Below are positions 1 through 6,859 of a stretch of 10,791 bases of DNA, piece by piece; the first letter of the stretch is position 1, and each line of letters starts with the position of its first letter. The notes under the pieces were generated by a model. That model was not told the DNA's origin. It saw only the letters and a list, made by a program, of their open reading frames with translations, and made no database searches. Origin of the DNA: Clostridiales bacterium UBA1381. Its GTDB lineage: Bacteria > Bacillota > Clostridia > UBA1381. The stretch spans positions 1 through 10,791 of the forward strand of contig DBQZ01000125.1 of NCBI GenBank assembly GCA_002305435.1, in the 5' to 3' direction. The translations under genes were made by a program, and so were the position numbers.

Positions 1-1209
1 CTGCTGGAGCTTATACCGGACAAGAAGGAGTTTTTGCGGAAAATAAACAGCATAGGACTCCCTAGGGTAGAGGTGACAGCGGAAAAGACCGAAAAATGCG
101 GTATAACCTGCACCCATGTTCGGGTCAGCGTAAACGGTGAGGAGGAGCATGTGCACGACCACTATCATGAGCATCACCACGGCCATGACGGCGGCCACCA
201 TCATGAACATCACCATGAGCACGACCACCACCATGAACATCACCATGACCATGAGCATCATCATGACCACGTACACTATACGCTTGATACGGTGGAGGGC
301 ATAATACGGGGGCTTGATTTGACGGACAATGTAAAGGAGGATGTATCGGCCGTATACCGGCTGATAGCCGAGGCAGAGAGCCATGCCCACGGCCGTCCGG
401 TGGAAAATGTGCATTTCCACGAGGTCGGCTCCCTTGATGCGATTGCCGATGTAACCGGAGTATGTTTGCTGATAAATATGATAAACCCAGACCGCATTAT
501 ATGCTCTCCTGTTTGTACAGGCTTCGGGCAGGTGCGCTGTGCTCACGGGATACTGCCCGTACCGGCTCCGGCAACAACGCATATTTTGGAGGGAGTTCCC
601 GTTTATGCGGGGGATATAGAGGGGGAGCTTTGTACCCCAACCGGGGCGGCGCTTATCCGCCATTTTGCCGATAAATTTGAGCGTATGCCGCTTATGAAGG
701 TTCAAAAGACCGGCTACGGCGCAGGAAGCAAGGACTTTCCGGCGGCAAACTGCGTAAGGGCAATGATAGGTACGGACGGGGATAAAAGAGATACGGTAGT
801 GGAGCTTTCGGCAAACATTGACGATATGACGGGCGAGGAAGCCGGCTTTGCTATAGAACAGCTTTTTGGCGGCGGTGCATTGGAGGCGTTTATAACTCCG
901 GTGCAGATGAAGAAATCACGTCCCGGCCTGCTTTTGACGGTGATATGCAGAGATTGTGACAGCGAGAAAATGGTTCGGCTGATATTCCAGCATACCACGA
1001 CTATCGGCATCCGCCGCACGGTTTGTGAGCGGTACGTCCTGGACAGGAAAACGTCAGTTGTAAATACAGATGGTATGGAGGTAAGGATAAAGGAATCCTC
1101 CGGCTACGGGGTGGTAAGACGGAAGGTGGAGTACGAGGATTTGGCAGAGCTTACCCGCAAAAATGGTATAAGCCTGAGGGAGGCTTGCGGGCTTATTAAA
1201 GAAGATTGA
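1..1209 (+). CDS. larC: LarC, nickel-pincer cofactor (P2TMN-Ni) biosynthesis chelatase, 5'-truncated by the window edge
   Basis: LarC (DUF111/Ni_insertion family) inserts nickel into pyridinium-3,5-bisthiocarboxylic acid mononucleotide, the last step in making the nickel-pincer cofactor of lactate racemase LarA and relatives. The frame is open to base 1, so the TTG at 34 is internal; roughly 25-35 N-terminal residues are outside the window (estimate from memory of the family). Family blocks visible, numbered from the first visible codon: HFHEVG at 138-143, PVPAPAT at about 186-192, TPTGAAL at 212-218, NIDDM at 272-276, QMKKSRPG at 302-309, TTTIGIRR at 332-339. Residues 50-92 form an insert with 27 His in 43 residues, probably for nickel binding or storage (inference). 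In Lactobacillus plantarum LarC is made from two frames by programmed frameshifting; here it is one continuous frame. larA, larB and larE are not in the window. It ends at TGA 1207-1209, just before a shared terminator. Confidence 0.93.
   Translation: MLELIPDKKEFLRKINSIGLPRVEVTAEKTEKCGITCTHVRVSVNGEEEHVHDHYHEHHHGHDGGHHHEHHHEHDHHHEHHHDHEHHHDHVHYTLDTVEGIIRGLDLTDNVKEDVSAVYRLIAEAESHAHGRPVENVHFHEVGSLDAIADVTGVCLLINMINPDRIICSPVCTGFGQVRCAHGILPVPAPATTHILEGVPVYAGDIEGELCTPTGAALIRHFADKFERMPLMKVQKTGYGAGSKDFPAANCVRAMIGTDGDKRDTVVELSANIDDMTGEEAGFAIEQLFGGGALEAFITPVQMKKSRPGLLLTVICRDCDSEKMVRLIFQHTTTIGIRRTVCERYVLDRKTSVVNTDGMEVRIKESSGYGVVRRKVEYEDLAELTRKNGISLREACGLIKED
196..276 (+). repeat. 30-base tandem repeat coding the His-rich insert of LarC
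   Basis: Two adjacent 30-base units, 196-225 and 226-255, agree at 26 of 30 positions by direct comparison, and a partial third unit runs from 256 to 276. Each full unit encodes ten residues of the pattern HHH-acid-HHH-acid-H-acid, the acid being Glu or Asp. The irregular His-rich lead-in begins at 148. Four changes between the full units are all in third codon positions; two leave His unchanged and two swap Glu for Asp. This fits tandem duplication followed by selection for His/acid composition. Confidence 0.8.
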
Positions 1210-1210
1210 T

Positions 1211-1271
1211 AAAAACACCGTCTGCGTATTTTCGGGAGATGAATCCCTTACAGTACGCAGGCGGTGTTTTT
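1211..1271. terminator. Bidirectional terminator between convergent larC and spoIIE
   Basis: An 18-base stem pairs 1211-1228 with 1254-1271, complete except for one G-U-type pair. It is A-rich on its left flank and T-rich on its right (GTGTTTTTATT), so it can end transcription in both directions. A small inner hairpin pairs GGGA 1234-1237 with TCCC 1244-1247. It begins two bases after the larC stop and overlaps the spoIIE stop codon (1270-1272). Confidence 0.85.
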
Positions 1272-3558
1272 ATTGCTCCAAAATGCGTATAACTATCACG
1301 CTCATATCATCGTCGGCCTCGCCGCCCTTTTTCTTCAAAGCGCCGTCTGTTATCCTTTTAGCCATAACAGACGCATCGGCTGACGAACGCAGCTGGTTTT
1401 TGAGCCAATCCTTCGGTACGCCGCCGTCGGATAAGCCGTCGGACATCATAAGGATAACATCGCCGTCGGAAAACAGCGTTCTTGTCGGTTTTGCGGCGGC
1501 GTCGGACATAACGCCCGCTGGCATTGACTGCGAGTACACTGTCTGCACATCGCCTCCCCGGCGGATTATCGTTTCGGCCGCTCCGGCCTTGTATATATCA
1601 GCCTGTCCTGTAGTGAGGTCTATCGAAAAAAGGTCGATAGTGGAGAAGCTCTCCCGGTCGAATTTTAAAGCCAGGGCAGAATTTGCCAGCTTAACTGCAA
1701 TTTTTGCAGATACGCCGGCTTCGATAAACCGTCTTATCAGCGTTGCGCTCATGCGGCTTTCTTTGAGGGCGGACGGACCTGAGCCCATGCCGTCGCATAT
1801 AAGGGCGTAAAAATGTGAGTCCTCCGACGTAAAACAGAACGCACAATCTCCTGAGATACTGCTGTTTCGGCGGCACACCCCGCTTATTCCCCAGTCGGCT
1901 GTAAGGCGGGGCTTTTGTATGTACCGGCGAACGCCTTTTTCGCTGCGGTCAAACGCCATCGGCAGTGACAGAATATCTGACAGAATCTGCGGTATTGCGC
2001 CGGTGCGTGCGCCGATAGCCGGACTTAGATATACCTCCACCGTACCGGAGCCGTTTTCTATTACGCTGACATCACCAACTGGGATATTATGCTCGTCAAG
2101 ACCGGATATTACCCGTTCCTCTACATCCTCTAAAAACGTAAACCCGTTTTCCACCTCCTGCGAAAGCTCAGCGGCAATCATGGCGAAACTCTCGTACTGT
2201 TCGGCAGTTAAATCACGGGCAAATTTCGATTCGCTGCGAAAAAGCTGGTCTTTCTTATAAAGCTCGTAGACGTGGTTAAACTCGGTCACGAACATCTCCG
2301 CACGCAGGCAGTGTTCTCTGAACCGTGTCGGCAGGGTAGATATTGTGCATATACCTTTTGTTTCCATCATATCAAGGAGAATAAGCATATTGCGGCAGGT
2401 CGCCCTGAGATCCCCGCTCCAGCATTTGCTCCAGCTGCTGCATCCCTGACATACACGGGAGCAGATTTCATCGAAGATGTCGCCGGCATCACGCCTGTAC
2501 ATATTTAGCCGCCTGTCCGATATTATGCGAAGCGTACGTGACAGCTCGCAAAAAGCATCTGCCGACCGTTCAAGACGGGCGGTGATAAACTCACGGGCTC
2601 GCACATCCGTCTGTGCCGGATCACGGCGTATGGATTTTTCGAGGAAAGCGCCTACGGCATCGTGTACGGACATCGGTGTTATCACAAAAAGCAGGGTGGA
2701 GACGATAATATCCCCGAGCGAAAACGGCATTTCAAAGCTGCTGCCAAGATACAGTATCCCAACAATGCAGCCGCCGATAAAGCCGGTAGCCGCTCCGTAT
2801 TTGCCGATCATCTTAAGCATATTCCCCATTATAGCGCCAACGCCGAAAACCGCCATTATCACAAGCATATCCGGATCATCCATCGAGGATACAAGTCCTA
2901 TTGCCAAACCGCCGCAGCCGGCTGCTGCAAGCGAGGTGTTAAGAGCTACGGACATTACCGCATAGGCGGCGGCTATGTAGGAGAGCGTTATCCCGAACGG
3001 AAGTATTATTCCGCCAAGCCCCGAAATAAGCGTACCGAGGGTGATGCACAGGCATACAAGCTCCTCCTGCGATACCTTGCTGCGCCTGTTGCGGCGGTTT
3101 AAGAATACGCCGGCTTTGCGGAAAACAACGTATAAAAATGCGGCAAGGATGCTTTCGGCTGCACTCATTAAAACGCCTCCGGCTCCCGTTCCCATATAAA
3201 GAGCGCATCCCGCTCCGCTGATAAGCATACAAAGCCCGCAGGCGGCAGGCGCCCAGAAACGGCTGCTGCTGTCAAAGACGTTGCTGTATAACCAAAACAG
3301 CACTGCTGATAATATGTACTGTACAGAATATTCCGCCCCGCCACGGCTGGCAATACCGAGTATCATGGAGATAATGCCCAAGTACCCGGCTTTTTTGTCG
3401 TAAAGAGCGGCAAACATAGCTGTTCCGAATGGGTATAGCCCTAAAACGGAGGCACGGCCTGCGAGGAATAAAAGCGCAGTCGGCAGAATATCGTTTATCT
3501 GCGGAGCTCTTAAGGCTCCCGGCCGTATTCCCGTTGTTTTTTCCGCAGTAATTTTCAC
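1270..3558 (-). CDS. spoIIE: Stage II sporulation protein E, membrane-anchored PP2C-type serine phosphatase
   Basis: SpoIIE sits at the asymmetric division septum and dephosphorylates the anti-anti-sigma factor SpoIIAA, releasing sigma-F in the forespore; it also interacts with FtsZ. The 762-residue product has the expected three parts. About residues 25-305 are a multi-pass membrane region. About 310-560 form a soluble linker with a Cys cluster (C366, C370, C373, C379, the last followed by Trp). About 565-760 are the PP2C domain. Likely metal-ligand motifs are ICDGMGSG (D589), SDGLSDG (D707) and ADDDMSVIV (D749-D751). The B. subtilis protein is 827 residues, so this one is somewhat short but complete. 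The start is GTG, supported by AAGGAGGAGGA (minus strand of 3565-3575) seven to eight bases upstream. A Spo0A-type promoter lies upstream. This gene marks the organism as an endospore-former. Confidence 0.96.
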   Translation of the reverse strand: MKITAEKTTGIRPGALRAPQINDILPTALLFLAGRASVLGLYPFGTAMFAALYDKKAGYLGIISMILGIASRGGAEYSVQYILSAVLFWLYSNVFDSSSRFWAPAACGLCMLISGAGCALYMGTGAGGVLMSAAESILAAFLYVVFRKAGVFLNRRNRRSKVSQEELVCLCITLGTLISGLGGIILPFGITLSYIAAAYAVMSVALNTSLAAAGCGGLAIGLVSSMDDPDMLVIMAVFGVGAIMGNMLKMIGKYGAATGFIGGCIVGILYLGSSFEMPFSLGDIIVSTLLFVITPMSVHDAVGAFLEKSIRRDPAQTDVRAREFITARLERSADAFCELSRTLRIISDRRLNMYRRDAGDIFDEICSRVCQGCSSWSKCWSGDLRATCRNMLILLDMMETKGICTISTLPTRFREHCLRAEMFVTEFNHVYELYKKDQLFRSESKFARDLTAEQYESFAMIAAELSQEVENGFTFLEDVEERVISGLDEHNIPVGDVSVIENGSGTVEVYLSPAIGARTGAIPQILSDILSLPMAFDRSEKGVRRYIQKPRLTADWGISGVCRRNSSISGDCAFCFTSEDSHFYALICDGMGSGPSALKESRMSATLIRRFIEAGVSAKIAVKLANSALALKFDRESFSTIDLFSIDLTTGQADIYKAGAAETIIRRGGDVQTVYSQSMPAGVMSDAAAKPTRTLFSDGDVILMMSDGLSDGGVPKDWLKNQLRSSADASVMAKRITDGALKKKGGEADDDMSVIVIRILEQ

Positions 3559-3586
3559 ACTGAATCCTCCTCCTTTGTCTTAGCTG

Positions 3587-3619
3587 ATTATATCACAGCA
3601 AGGGTGAAAAGGCTGTCGA
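3587..3619 (-). promoter_or_regulatory. Predicted spoIIE promoter, sigma-A-like with 21-base spacing
   Basis: On the minus strand there is a perfect TATAAT (3587-3592) preceded by TGA, giving an extended -10. No good -35 lies at 17 bases. TCGACA at 3614-3619 lies 21 bases upstream and coincides with a Spo0A box. In B. subtilis the Spo0A-activated sigma-A promoters of spoIIE and spoIIG also have abnormally wide spacing (21-22 bases) with Spo0A boxes at the -35. The predicted start of transcription is near 3580, giving a leader of roughly 20-25 bases that includes the Shine-Dalgarno sequence. Confidence 0.7.
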
Positions 3620-3652
3620 AAGGTGCGGGCGGGGCGAAAAAATTTATCGACA
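3614..3652. promoter_or_regulatory. Cluster of candidate Spo0A boxes
   Basis: Matches to the Spo0A core TGTCGAA (degenerate form TGNCGAA): a perfect one on the plus strand at 3614-3620; GGGCGAA at 3632-3638 (plus); and TGTCGAT on the minus strand at 3646-3652. The first overlaps the -35 position of the spoIIE promoter, and the other two lie further upstream as expected for activator sites. The match is seen in the sequence; binding is inferred. Confidence 0.6.
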
Positions 3653-3682
3653 TATCTTGCGGAAAAATTTATATTCTGTTTA

Positions 3683-3711
3683 TAGACAAAAGGGATTTTA
3701 TATGGTACAAT
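3683..3711 (+). promoter_or_regulatory. Sigma-A promoter for the phosphodiesterase gene
   Basis: The -35 is TAGACA (3683-3688, five of six to TTGACA), followed by a 17-base spacer and an extended -10, TG-G-TACAAT (TG at 3703-3704, hexamer 3706-3711). It diverges from the spoIIE promoter. The minus-strand reading of 3682-3691, TTTTGTCTAT, is a poor relative of a Spo0A box and overlaps this -35. The leader to the chosen start is about 60-65 bases. Confidence 0.7.
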
Positions 3712-3781
3712 GTATAAAGACAATCGCAAAATATGCAGGATTGGGCGGTTGACTTAGACTGATATGGGGAGAGTGAAAAGA

Positions 3782-4267
3782 TTGACACGTATAATCATTT
3801 TTTCAGACACGCATCAATATATAGATGATTGCATATATGTTTTGAATACCATGCCCGGGGTGACAGCGGTCATCCATGCCGGAGACCATGATTCCGATGC
3901 GGAGGATTTGCAGGCGATATTCCCCGAGATACCGTTTCACTACGTGAGAGGCAACTGCGACTATTCATCAAACCCGTCGGAAAAGATAGTGACGATTGAC
4001 GGGAAGCGGATATTTATCGCCCACGGTCATACGTACGGCGTTAAGGCGGGGATAGATCGCATAAAAAAGGCGGGTGTTCAAAACAAGGCGGATTTGGTCG
4101 TATACGGCCACACGCATTATCCGAACACAGAATATTTCATGGGCATGACTCTGCTAAATCCCGGAAGCGTGCGTTATTCGGGTACGTATGCCATAGCCGA
4201 AATTGAGGACGGCCGTTTGCAGACGGTAGTTATAGATATACCCGTGCGCCCTCTTGGGGGCTTTTGA
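3782..4267 (+). CDS. YfcE/MJ0936-family metal-dependent phosphodiesterase
   Basis: This is a small calcineurin-like metallophosphoesterase of the YfcE/MJ0936 type; such enzymes hydrolyse phosphodiester model substrates with Mn2+ or similar metals, and the natural substrate is usually unknown. The whole dinuclear site is present, numbered from the TTG start: SDTH (D9, H11), AGDHD (D35), GNCD (N58), HGH (H81, H83) and GHTH (H110, H112). The 161 residues fit the family. I chose TTG 3782 because GGGGAG (3767-3772) lies nine bases upstream and the protein then begins MTRIIIFSDTH, like homologues. An in-frame ATG at 3764 would add six residues but has no visible ribosome binding site. The gene is transcribed alone from its own promoter and followed by a terminator. 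In some clostridia such genes follow rph/rdgB; that context is absent here. Confidence 0.88.
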   Translation: MTRIIIFSDTHQYIDDCIYVLNTMPGVTAVIHAGDHDSDAEDLQAIFPEIPFHYVRGNCDYSSNPSEKIVTIDGKRIFIAHGHTYGVKAGIDRIKKAGVQNKADLVVYGHTHYPNTEYFMGMTLLNPGSVRYSGTYAIAEIEDGRLQTVVIDIPVRPLGGF

Positions 4268-4298
4268 CAAACCGCATATTACATATTGACAGCAAAAC

Positions 4299-4333
4299 TG
4301 CCGCACATCATTTTGGTGTGCGGTATTCTTTTT
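4299..4333 (+). terminator. Rho-independent terminator after the phosphodiesterase gene
   Basis: CCGCACATCA (4301-4310) pairs with TGGTGTGCGG (4314-4323) with one G-U-type pair and a three-base T loop. Two further outer pairs are possible at 4299-4300 with 4324-4325. A T-rich run, TTCTTTTT, follows at 4326-4333. Confidence 0.85.
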
Positions 4334-4360
4334 GTCAAAAACGTTTCTATTGAATTTCTT

Positions 4361-4389
4361 TTGAAATTTTGCACAAGCTAATGCAAAAT
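4361..4389 (+). promoter_or_regulatory. Tentative promoter of the AbgT-family gene
   Basis: TTGAAA (4361-4366, five of six to the -35 consensus), a 17-base spacer and CAAAAT (4384-4389, four of six to TATAAT). The downstream hexamer is weak and lies within an inverted repeat, so a regulator bound there would cover it. The predicted leader would be very short, about 15 bases, just enough for the ribosome binding site. An alternative promoter further upstream cannot be excluded. Confidence 0.35.
4366..4389. promoter_or_regulatory. Operator-like inverted repeat upstream of the AbgT-family gene
   Basis: ATTTTGCA (4366-4373) and TGCAAAAT (4382-4389) are perfect 8-base inverted arms around an 8-base spacer. 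A second, overlapping dyad, TGAAATTT (4362-4369) with AAATTTCA (4390-4397), extends the symmetry outward. There is no T-run after it and it abuts the ribosome binding site, so an operator or a leader hairpin is likelier than a terminator. The regulator is unknown. Confidence 0.5.
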
Positions 4390-4410
4390 AAATTTCAGAG
4401 AGGGATTTGT

Positions 4411-5916
4411 ATGAAAGCGAATAAATTGCTTGAAAAGATAGGGGCGAAAATTCCCGACCCTGTGATAATTTTTATTATCCTCTATGTTCTGCTGCTTTTT
4501 ACAACGGCGGTATTCGGCGGCAGCAGCTTTTCCATAGACGCAGATGAGTACACGATAAAGAATATGTTTACAACGGAAAATATCCGCTGGATATTCGACA
4601 ACGCCCTGCTTAACAATTGGCTCGGATATGCCGGCGGGATTGTCGGCACAATCCTTATTGTCATGTTCGGCATAGGAACGGCAGAGGAGTCGGGTTTTTT
4701 ATCCACGCTTATCCGCCGTGCGGGAGCAAACGTCTCCGACAAGCTTCTGCCGTTTGTGCTTGTTCTACTGGGGATACTGAGTAATATTGCAACCGATGCC
4801 GGATATATGATACTCGTGCCTCTGGCGGGGCTTTTGTATGCCGGTATAGGAAAGAACCCGATAATCGGTATGGCTGCCGCCTTTGCCGGAGTGAGCGCAG
4901 GGTTCAGCGCTAATTTAATACCGGCTACGGTAGTGGATGTTGTTATCGGCACAAATGCCGAGGCTTTTGCAGAAAGCCAGGGGGTGCCTTTTGTTTCCTA
5001 TAGGGGAGATGCGCTAAATGCTGCCACGATGAACTATTATTTCATGGCTGCGTCCACGGTACTGTTGGTTATCCTCGGCGGACTTGTGACGGTGAAGATA
5101 ATAAAGCCGAGACTCGAGAAAACGAGCTGGCAGCTGCCCGAGGGGATAAGCCGGGAGGAATTTTCCGTAAGCAAAAAGGAAAAGCGTGCCCTGTGGTGGG
5201 GAGGAGCCGGAGTTTTGGTTGGGCTTATAATAGCGGCGGCTCTTTTCTTTGGACCGCTTAGAAGCTATACAGGCGAAAACGGTAAAACCGTAACCCCGTT
5301 TTCAGACAACATCATTCTTATAATTACGCTGATATTTTTTCTTGGCGGCTTGTTCTACGGCTTTGCAGCGGGGAAGTTTTCCTCAGCATCTGACGTTATA
5401 GCGGCGATGTCAAAGCAGCTGGGAAGCATGGGATATGTGCTTGTGCTGACGTTTTTCAGTTATAATTTCCTTGCGCTTTTGGGATATACGAATATCGGGG
5501 CGTATATAACATATGCCGGAGCTAATCTGCTGCAGTTAATAGGGGCGGATTGGCCGCTTGTGCTGATAGTCGCCTTTATTTTAGTCACGGCGTTTATCGA
5601 TCTTTTTGTCGGCGGGCTTACAGCAAAGTGGATGCTTTTGGGGCCTATATTCATCCCCATGCTATACCGTGTAAACCCGCTCATGACGCCGGAGATTGTA
5701 GCCGCCGCTTACCGTGTCGGCGACTCCTGCATCAATATAATTTCGCCGATAATGACGTACGCCGGAGTAATACTGATGTATATGCGCCGGTATAAGCCGG
5801 AATTTACGATAGGGAATCTTGTGTCGGTAATGGCTCCGTATTCGGGGATATTCCTCGTCGCATGGACTGTATTTTTGGGTGTATTTGTACTCTTGGGATT
5901 GCCGCTGGGGTTTTAA
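4411..5916 (+). CDS. AbgT-family membrane transporter
   Basis: This is an inner-membrane transporter of the AbgT family, whose members include E. coli AbgT (p-aminobenzoyl-glutamate uptake) and Neisseria MtrF and Alcanivorax YdaH (reported as sulfonamide exporters). The 501-residue length and the repeated hydrophobic segments fit. Family blocks: IPDPV at 14-18; a hairpin region SNIATDAGY at 124-132 and FAGVSAGFSANL at 158-169; and a second re-entrant region with TAKWMLLGPIF at 404-414 and AAYRVGDSCINIISP at 432-446. W407, P427, R435 and D438 appear to match the Trp, Pro, Arg and Asp described as functionally important in MtrF/YdaH. Many relatives have SASAKW where this has GGLTAKW. ATG 4411 is chosen because GAGAGGG (4398-4404) lies six bases upstream; the upstream TTG (4369) and ATG (4381) lack a site. 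The substrate and direction cannot be told; no abgA/abgB peptidase genes are adjacent. Confidence 0.92.
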   Translation: MKANKLLEKIGAKIPDPVIIFIILYVLLLFTTAVFGGSSFSIDADEYTIKNMFTTENIRWIFDNALLNNWLGYAGGIVGTILIVMFGIGTAEESGFLSTLIRRAGANVSDKLLPFVLVLLGILSNIATDAGYMILVPLAGLLYAGIGKNPIIGMAAAFAGVSAGFSANLIPATVVDVVIGTNAEAFAESQGVPFVSYRGDALNAATMNYYFMAASTVLLVILGGLVTVKIIKPRLEKTSWQLPEGISREEFSVSKKEKRALWWGGAGVLVGLIIAAALFFGPLRSYTGENGKTVTPFSDNIILIITLIFFLGGLFYGFAAGKFSSASDVIAAMSKQLGSMGYVLVLTFFSYNFLALLGYTNIGAYITYAGANLLQLIGADWPLVLIVAFILVTAFIDLFVGGLTAKWMLLGPIFIPMLYRVNPLMTPEIVAAAYRVGDSCINIISPIMTYAGVILMYMRRYKPEFTIGNLVSVMAPYSGIFLVAWTVFLGVFVLLGLPLGF

Positions 5917-5973
5917 AATATCGCCCGATGCCGGTGTTAAAAGCCTTTTCTTTTGCTGAGAACAAATTTCCCC

Positions 5974-6002
5974 TTGCAAAACAGGGCGGATTATGGTATA
6001 CT
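5974..6002 (+). promoter_or_regulatory. Sigma-A promoter for the HAD phosphatase gene
   Basis: TTGCAA (5974-5979, four of six), a 17-base spacer, and an extended -10 TG-G-TATACT (TG at 5994-5995, hexamer 5997-6002, five of six). Transcription would start near 6009, about 28 bases before the GTG. I see no clear terminator between the AbgT gene and this promoter, so some read-through is possible. Confidence 0.65.
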
Positions 6003-6036
6003 TTCTGTGTGAGGAAACAGCGAGGGAGGTTTTATT

Positions 6037-6669
6037 GTGAGAGCGGCGATATTCGATGTAGATGGGACGCTTCTTGATTCTATGGGAGTATGGTACGATA
6101 TTACCGAGAATTATTTCAGGAAACACGGAGCGGTTATAACAAAGGAGCAGGGCGATGCATTTCAGGAAATGACGCTTGAGGAATCGCTGCCGATAATAAA
6201 GTCGATGCTTTCGCTTGATGAGTCAGTAGAGGCGATGATGGAGGAGTTTAAACAGCTCGTCGCCTATGAATACGCTTATAAGCTGCCCCTAAAGCCGTAT
6301 GCGGCCGAGTATCTGCGGACGCTTTATGACGGGGGAGTAAAGCTGGCGATTGCGACCTCCGGATATTTGCAGCTGTGCGAGGCTGCGTTTAAGAGGCTTG
6401 AGATATGGGAATATTTCTCAGCGACCGCACTTTCCTCAGAGGTGGGAGTCAACAAATCAAATCCGGACGTGTATCTCTTAGCTGCAGATCGGCTGGGGGT
6501 AAAGCCCGGCGACTGCATGGTTTTTGAGGATATACTCTCAGGGATAAACGGAGCCAAGAGGGCAGGAATGTGCACCACGGCCGTTTATGATCCCACCAAC
6601 GAACAATTTACAGATGCGCTCAAACAGGCGTCCGACCATTATATTACGGGGTGGAAGGACCTTCTGTAG
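6037..6669 (+). CDS. HAD-superfamily (subfamily IA) phosphatase, beta-phosphoglucomutase-like
   Basis: This is a cytoplasmic phosphatase or phosphomutase of the haloacid dehalogenase superfamily. The four HAD motifs are present in 210 residues: DVDGT with nucleophile D7 and acid/base D9; ATSG with T107/S108; K140 in NKSNPD; and VFEDILSG with E164/D165 binding Mg2+. Residues of about 15-85 form the helical C1 cap that decides the substrate. The D-x-D pattern at the nucleophile fits a phosphatase or phosphomutase, not a dehalogenase. The start is GTG with GAGGGAGG (6022-6029) seven bases upstream. Length and cap type are shared by beta-phosphoglucomutases, sugar-phosphate phosphatases and nucleotide phosphatases. 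No sugar-metabolism gene is adjacent, so the substrate is left open. It has its own promoter and a probable terminator, so it is likely a single-gene unit. Confidence 0.9.
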   Translation: MRAAIFDVDGTLLDSMGVWYDITENYFRKHGAVITKEQGDAFQEMTLEESLPIIKSMLSLDESVEAMMEEFKQLVAYEYAYKLPLKPYAAEYLRTLYDGGVKLAIATSGYLQLCEAAFKRLEIWEYFSATALSSEVGVNKSNPDVYLLAADRLGVKPGDCMVFEDILSGINGAKRAGMCTTAVYDPTNEQFTDALKQASDHYITGWKDLL

Positions 6670-6675
6670 GCGATA

Positions 6676-6728
6676 GAGGCTTCAAAGGGGATTAACGCAA
6701 GAATCCGCCCTGGGAGCCTCATTTTTAT
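6676..6728 (+). terminator. Probable terminator after the HAD phosphatase gene
   Basis: GAGGCT (6676-6681) pairs with AGCCTC (6715-6720), directly followed by ATTTTTAT. An inner hairpin pairs GGATT (6689-6693) with AATCC (6702-6706) and can extend over a bulge through G-C pairs. The stem is interrupted, so this is less certain than the other terminators here. Confidence 0.6.
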
Positions 6729-6785
6729 ATCAACAGCAATTGGAAGTGTTCAACCGATAGTTGGGCTGATTATCCGATTCAAATA

Positions 6786-6814
6786 TGGAAATTTCAATGA
6801 TTTACGGATATAAT
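6786..6814 (+). promoter_or_regulatory. Predicted promoter of the XRE-family regulator gene
   Basis: A perfect TATAAT at 6809-6814 has TGGAAA (6786-6791, four of six to TTGACA) 17 bases upstream. Transcription would begin near 6821. An 8-base palindrome, CAACGTTG (6825-6832), lies just past the predicted start, where an autoregulatory operator would be expected, but it is short. Confidence 0.55.
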
Positions 6815-6859
6815 ATAACCATAGCAACGTTGTTAAATAAATTCTTGGGAGTTATACTT

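Noticed and set aside
34..36. TTG as the start codon of larC
   Set aside because: The frame is open to base 1, the residues before the TTG fit the family, and no ribosome binding site matches; the protein is cut by the window edge.
148..276. Short regular repeats as a CRISPR-like or non-coding array
   Set aside because: The repeats are contiguous, in frame with larC, degenerate at third codon positions and code for His/acid residues.
1..1209. Programmed frameshift in larC as in Lactobacillus larC1/larC2
   Set aside because: All conserved blocks lie in one uninterrupted frame, so none is needed.
1283..2965. Several long frames on the plus strand opposite spoIIE
   Set aside because: They are low-complexity mirror images of a well-supported gene, lack family motifs, and have no ribosome binding sites of note.
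5917..5973. Terminator or small RNA between the AbgT and HAD genes
   Set aside because: No stem of useful length is followed by a T-run; nothing supportable was found.
6751..6763. CAAC-N5-GTTG inverted repeat before the XRE gene as an operator
   Set aside because: Four-base arms are expected by chance at this length.
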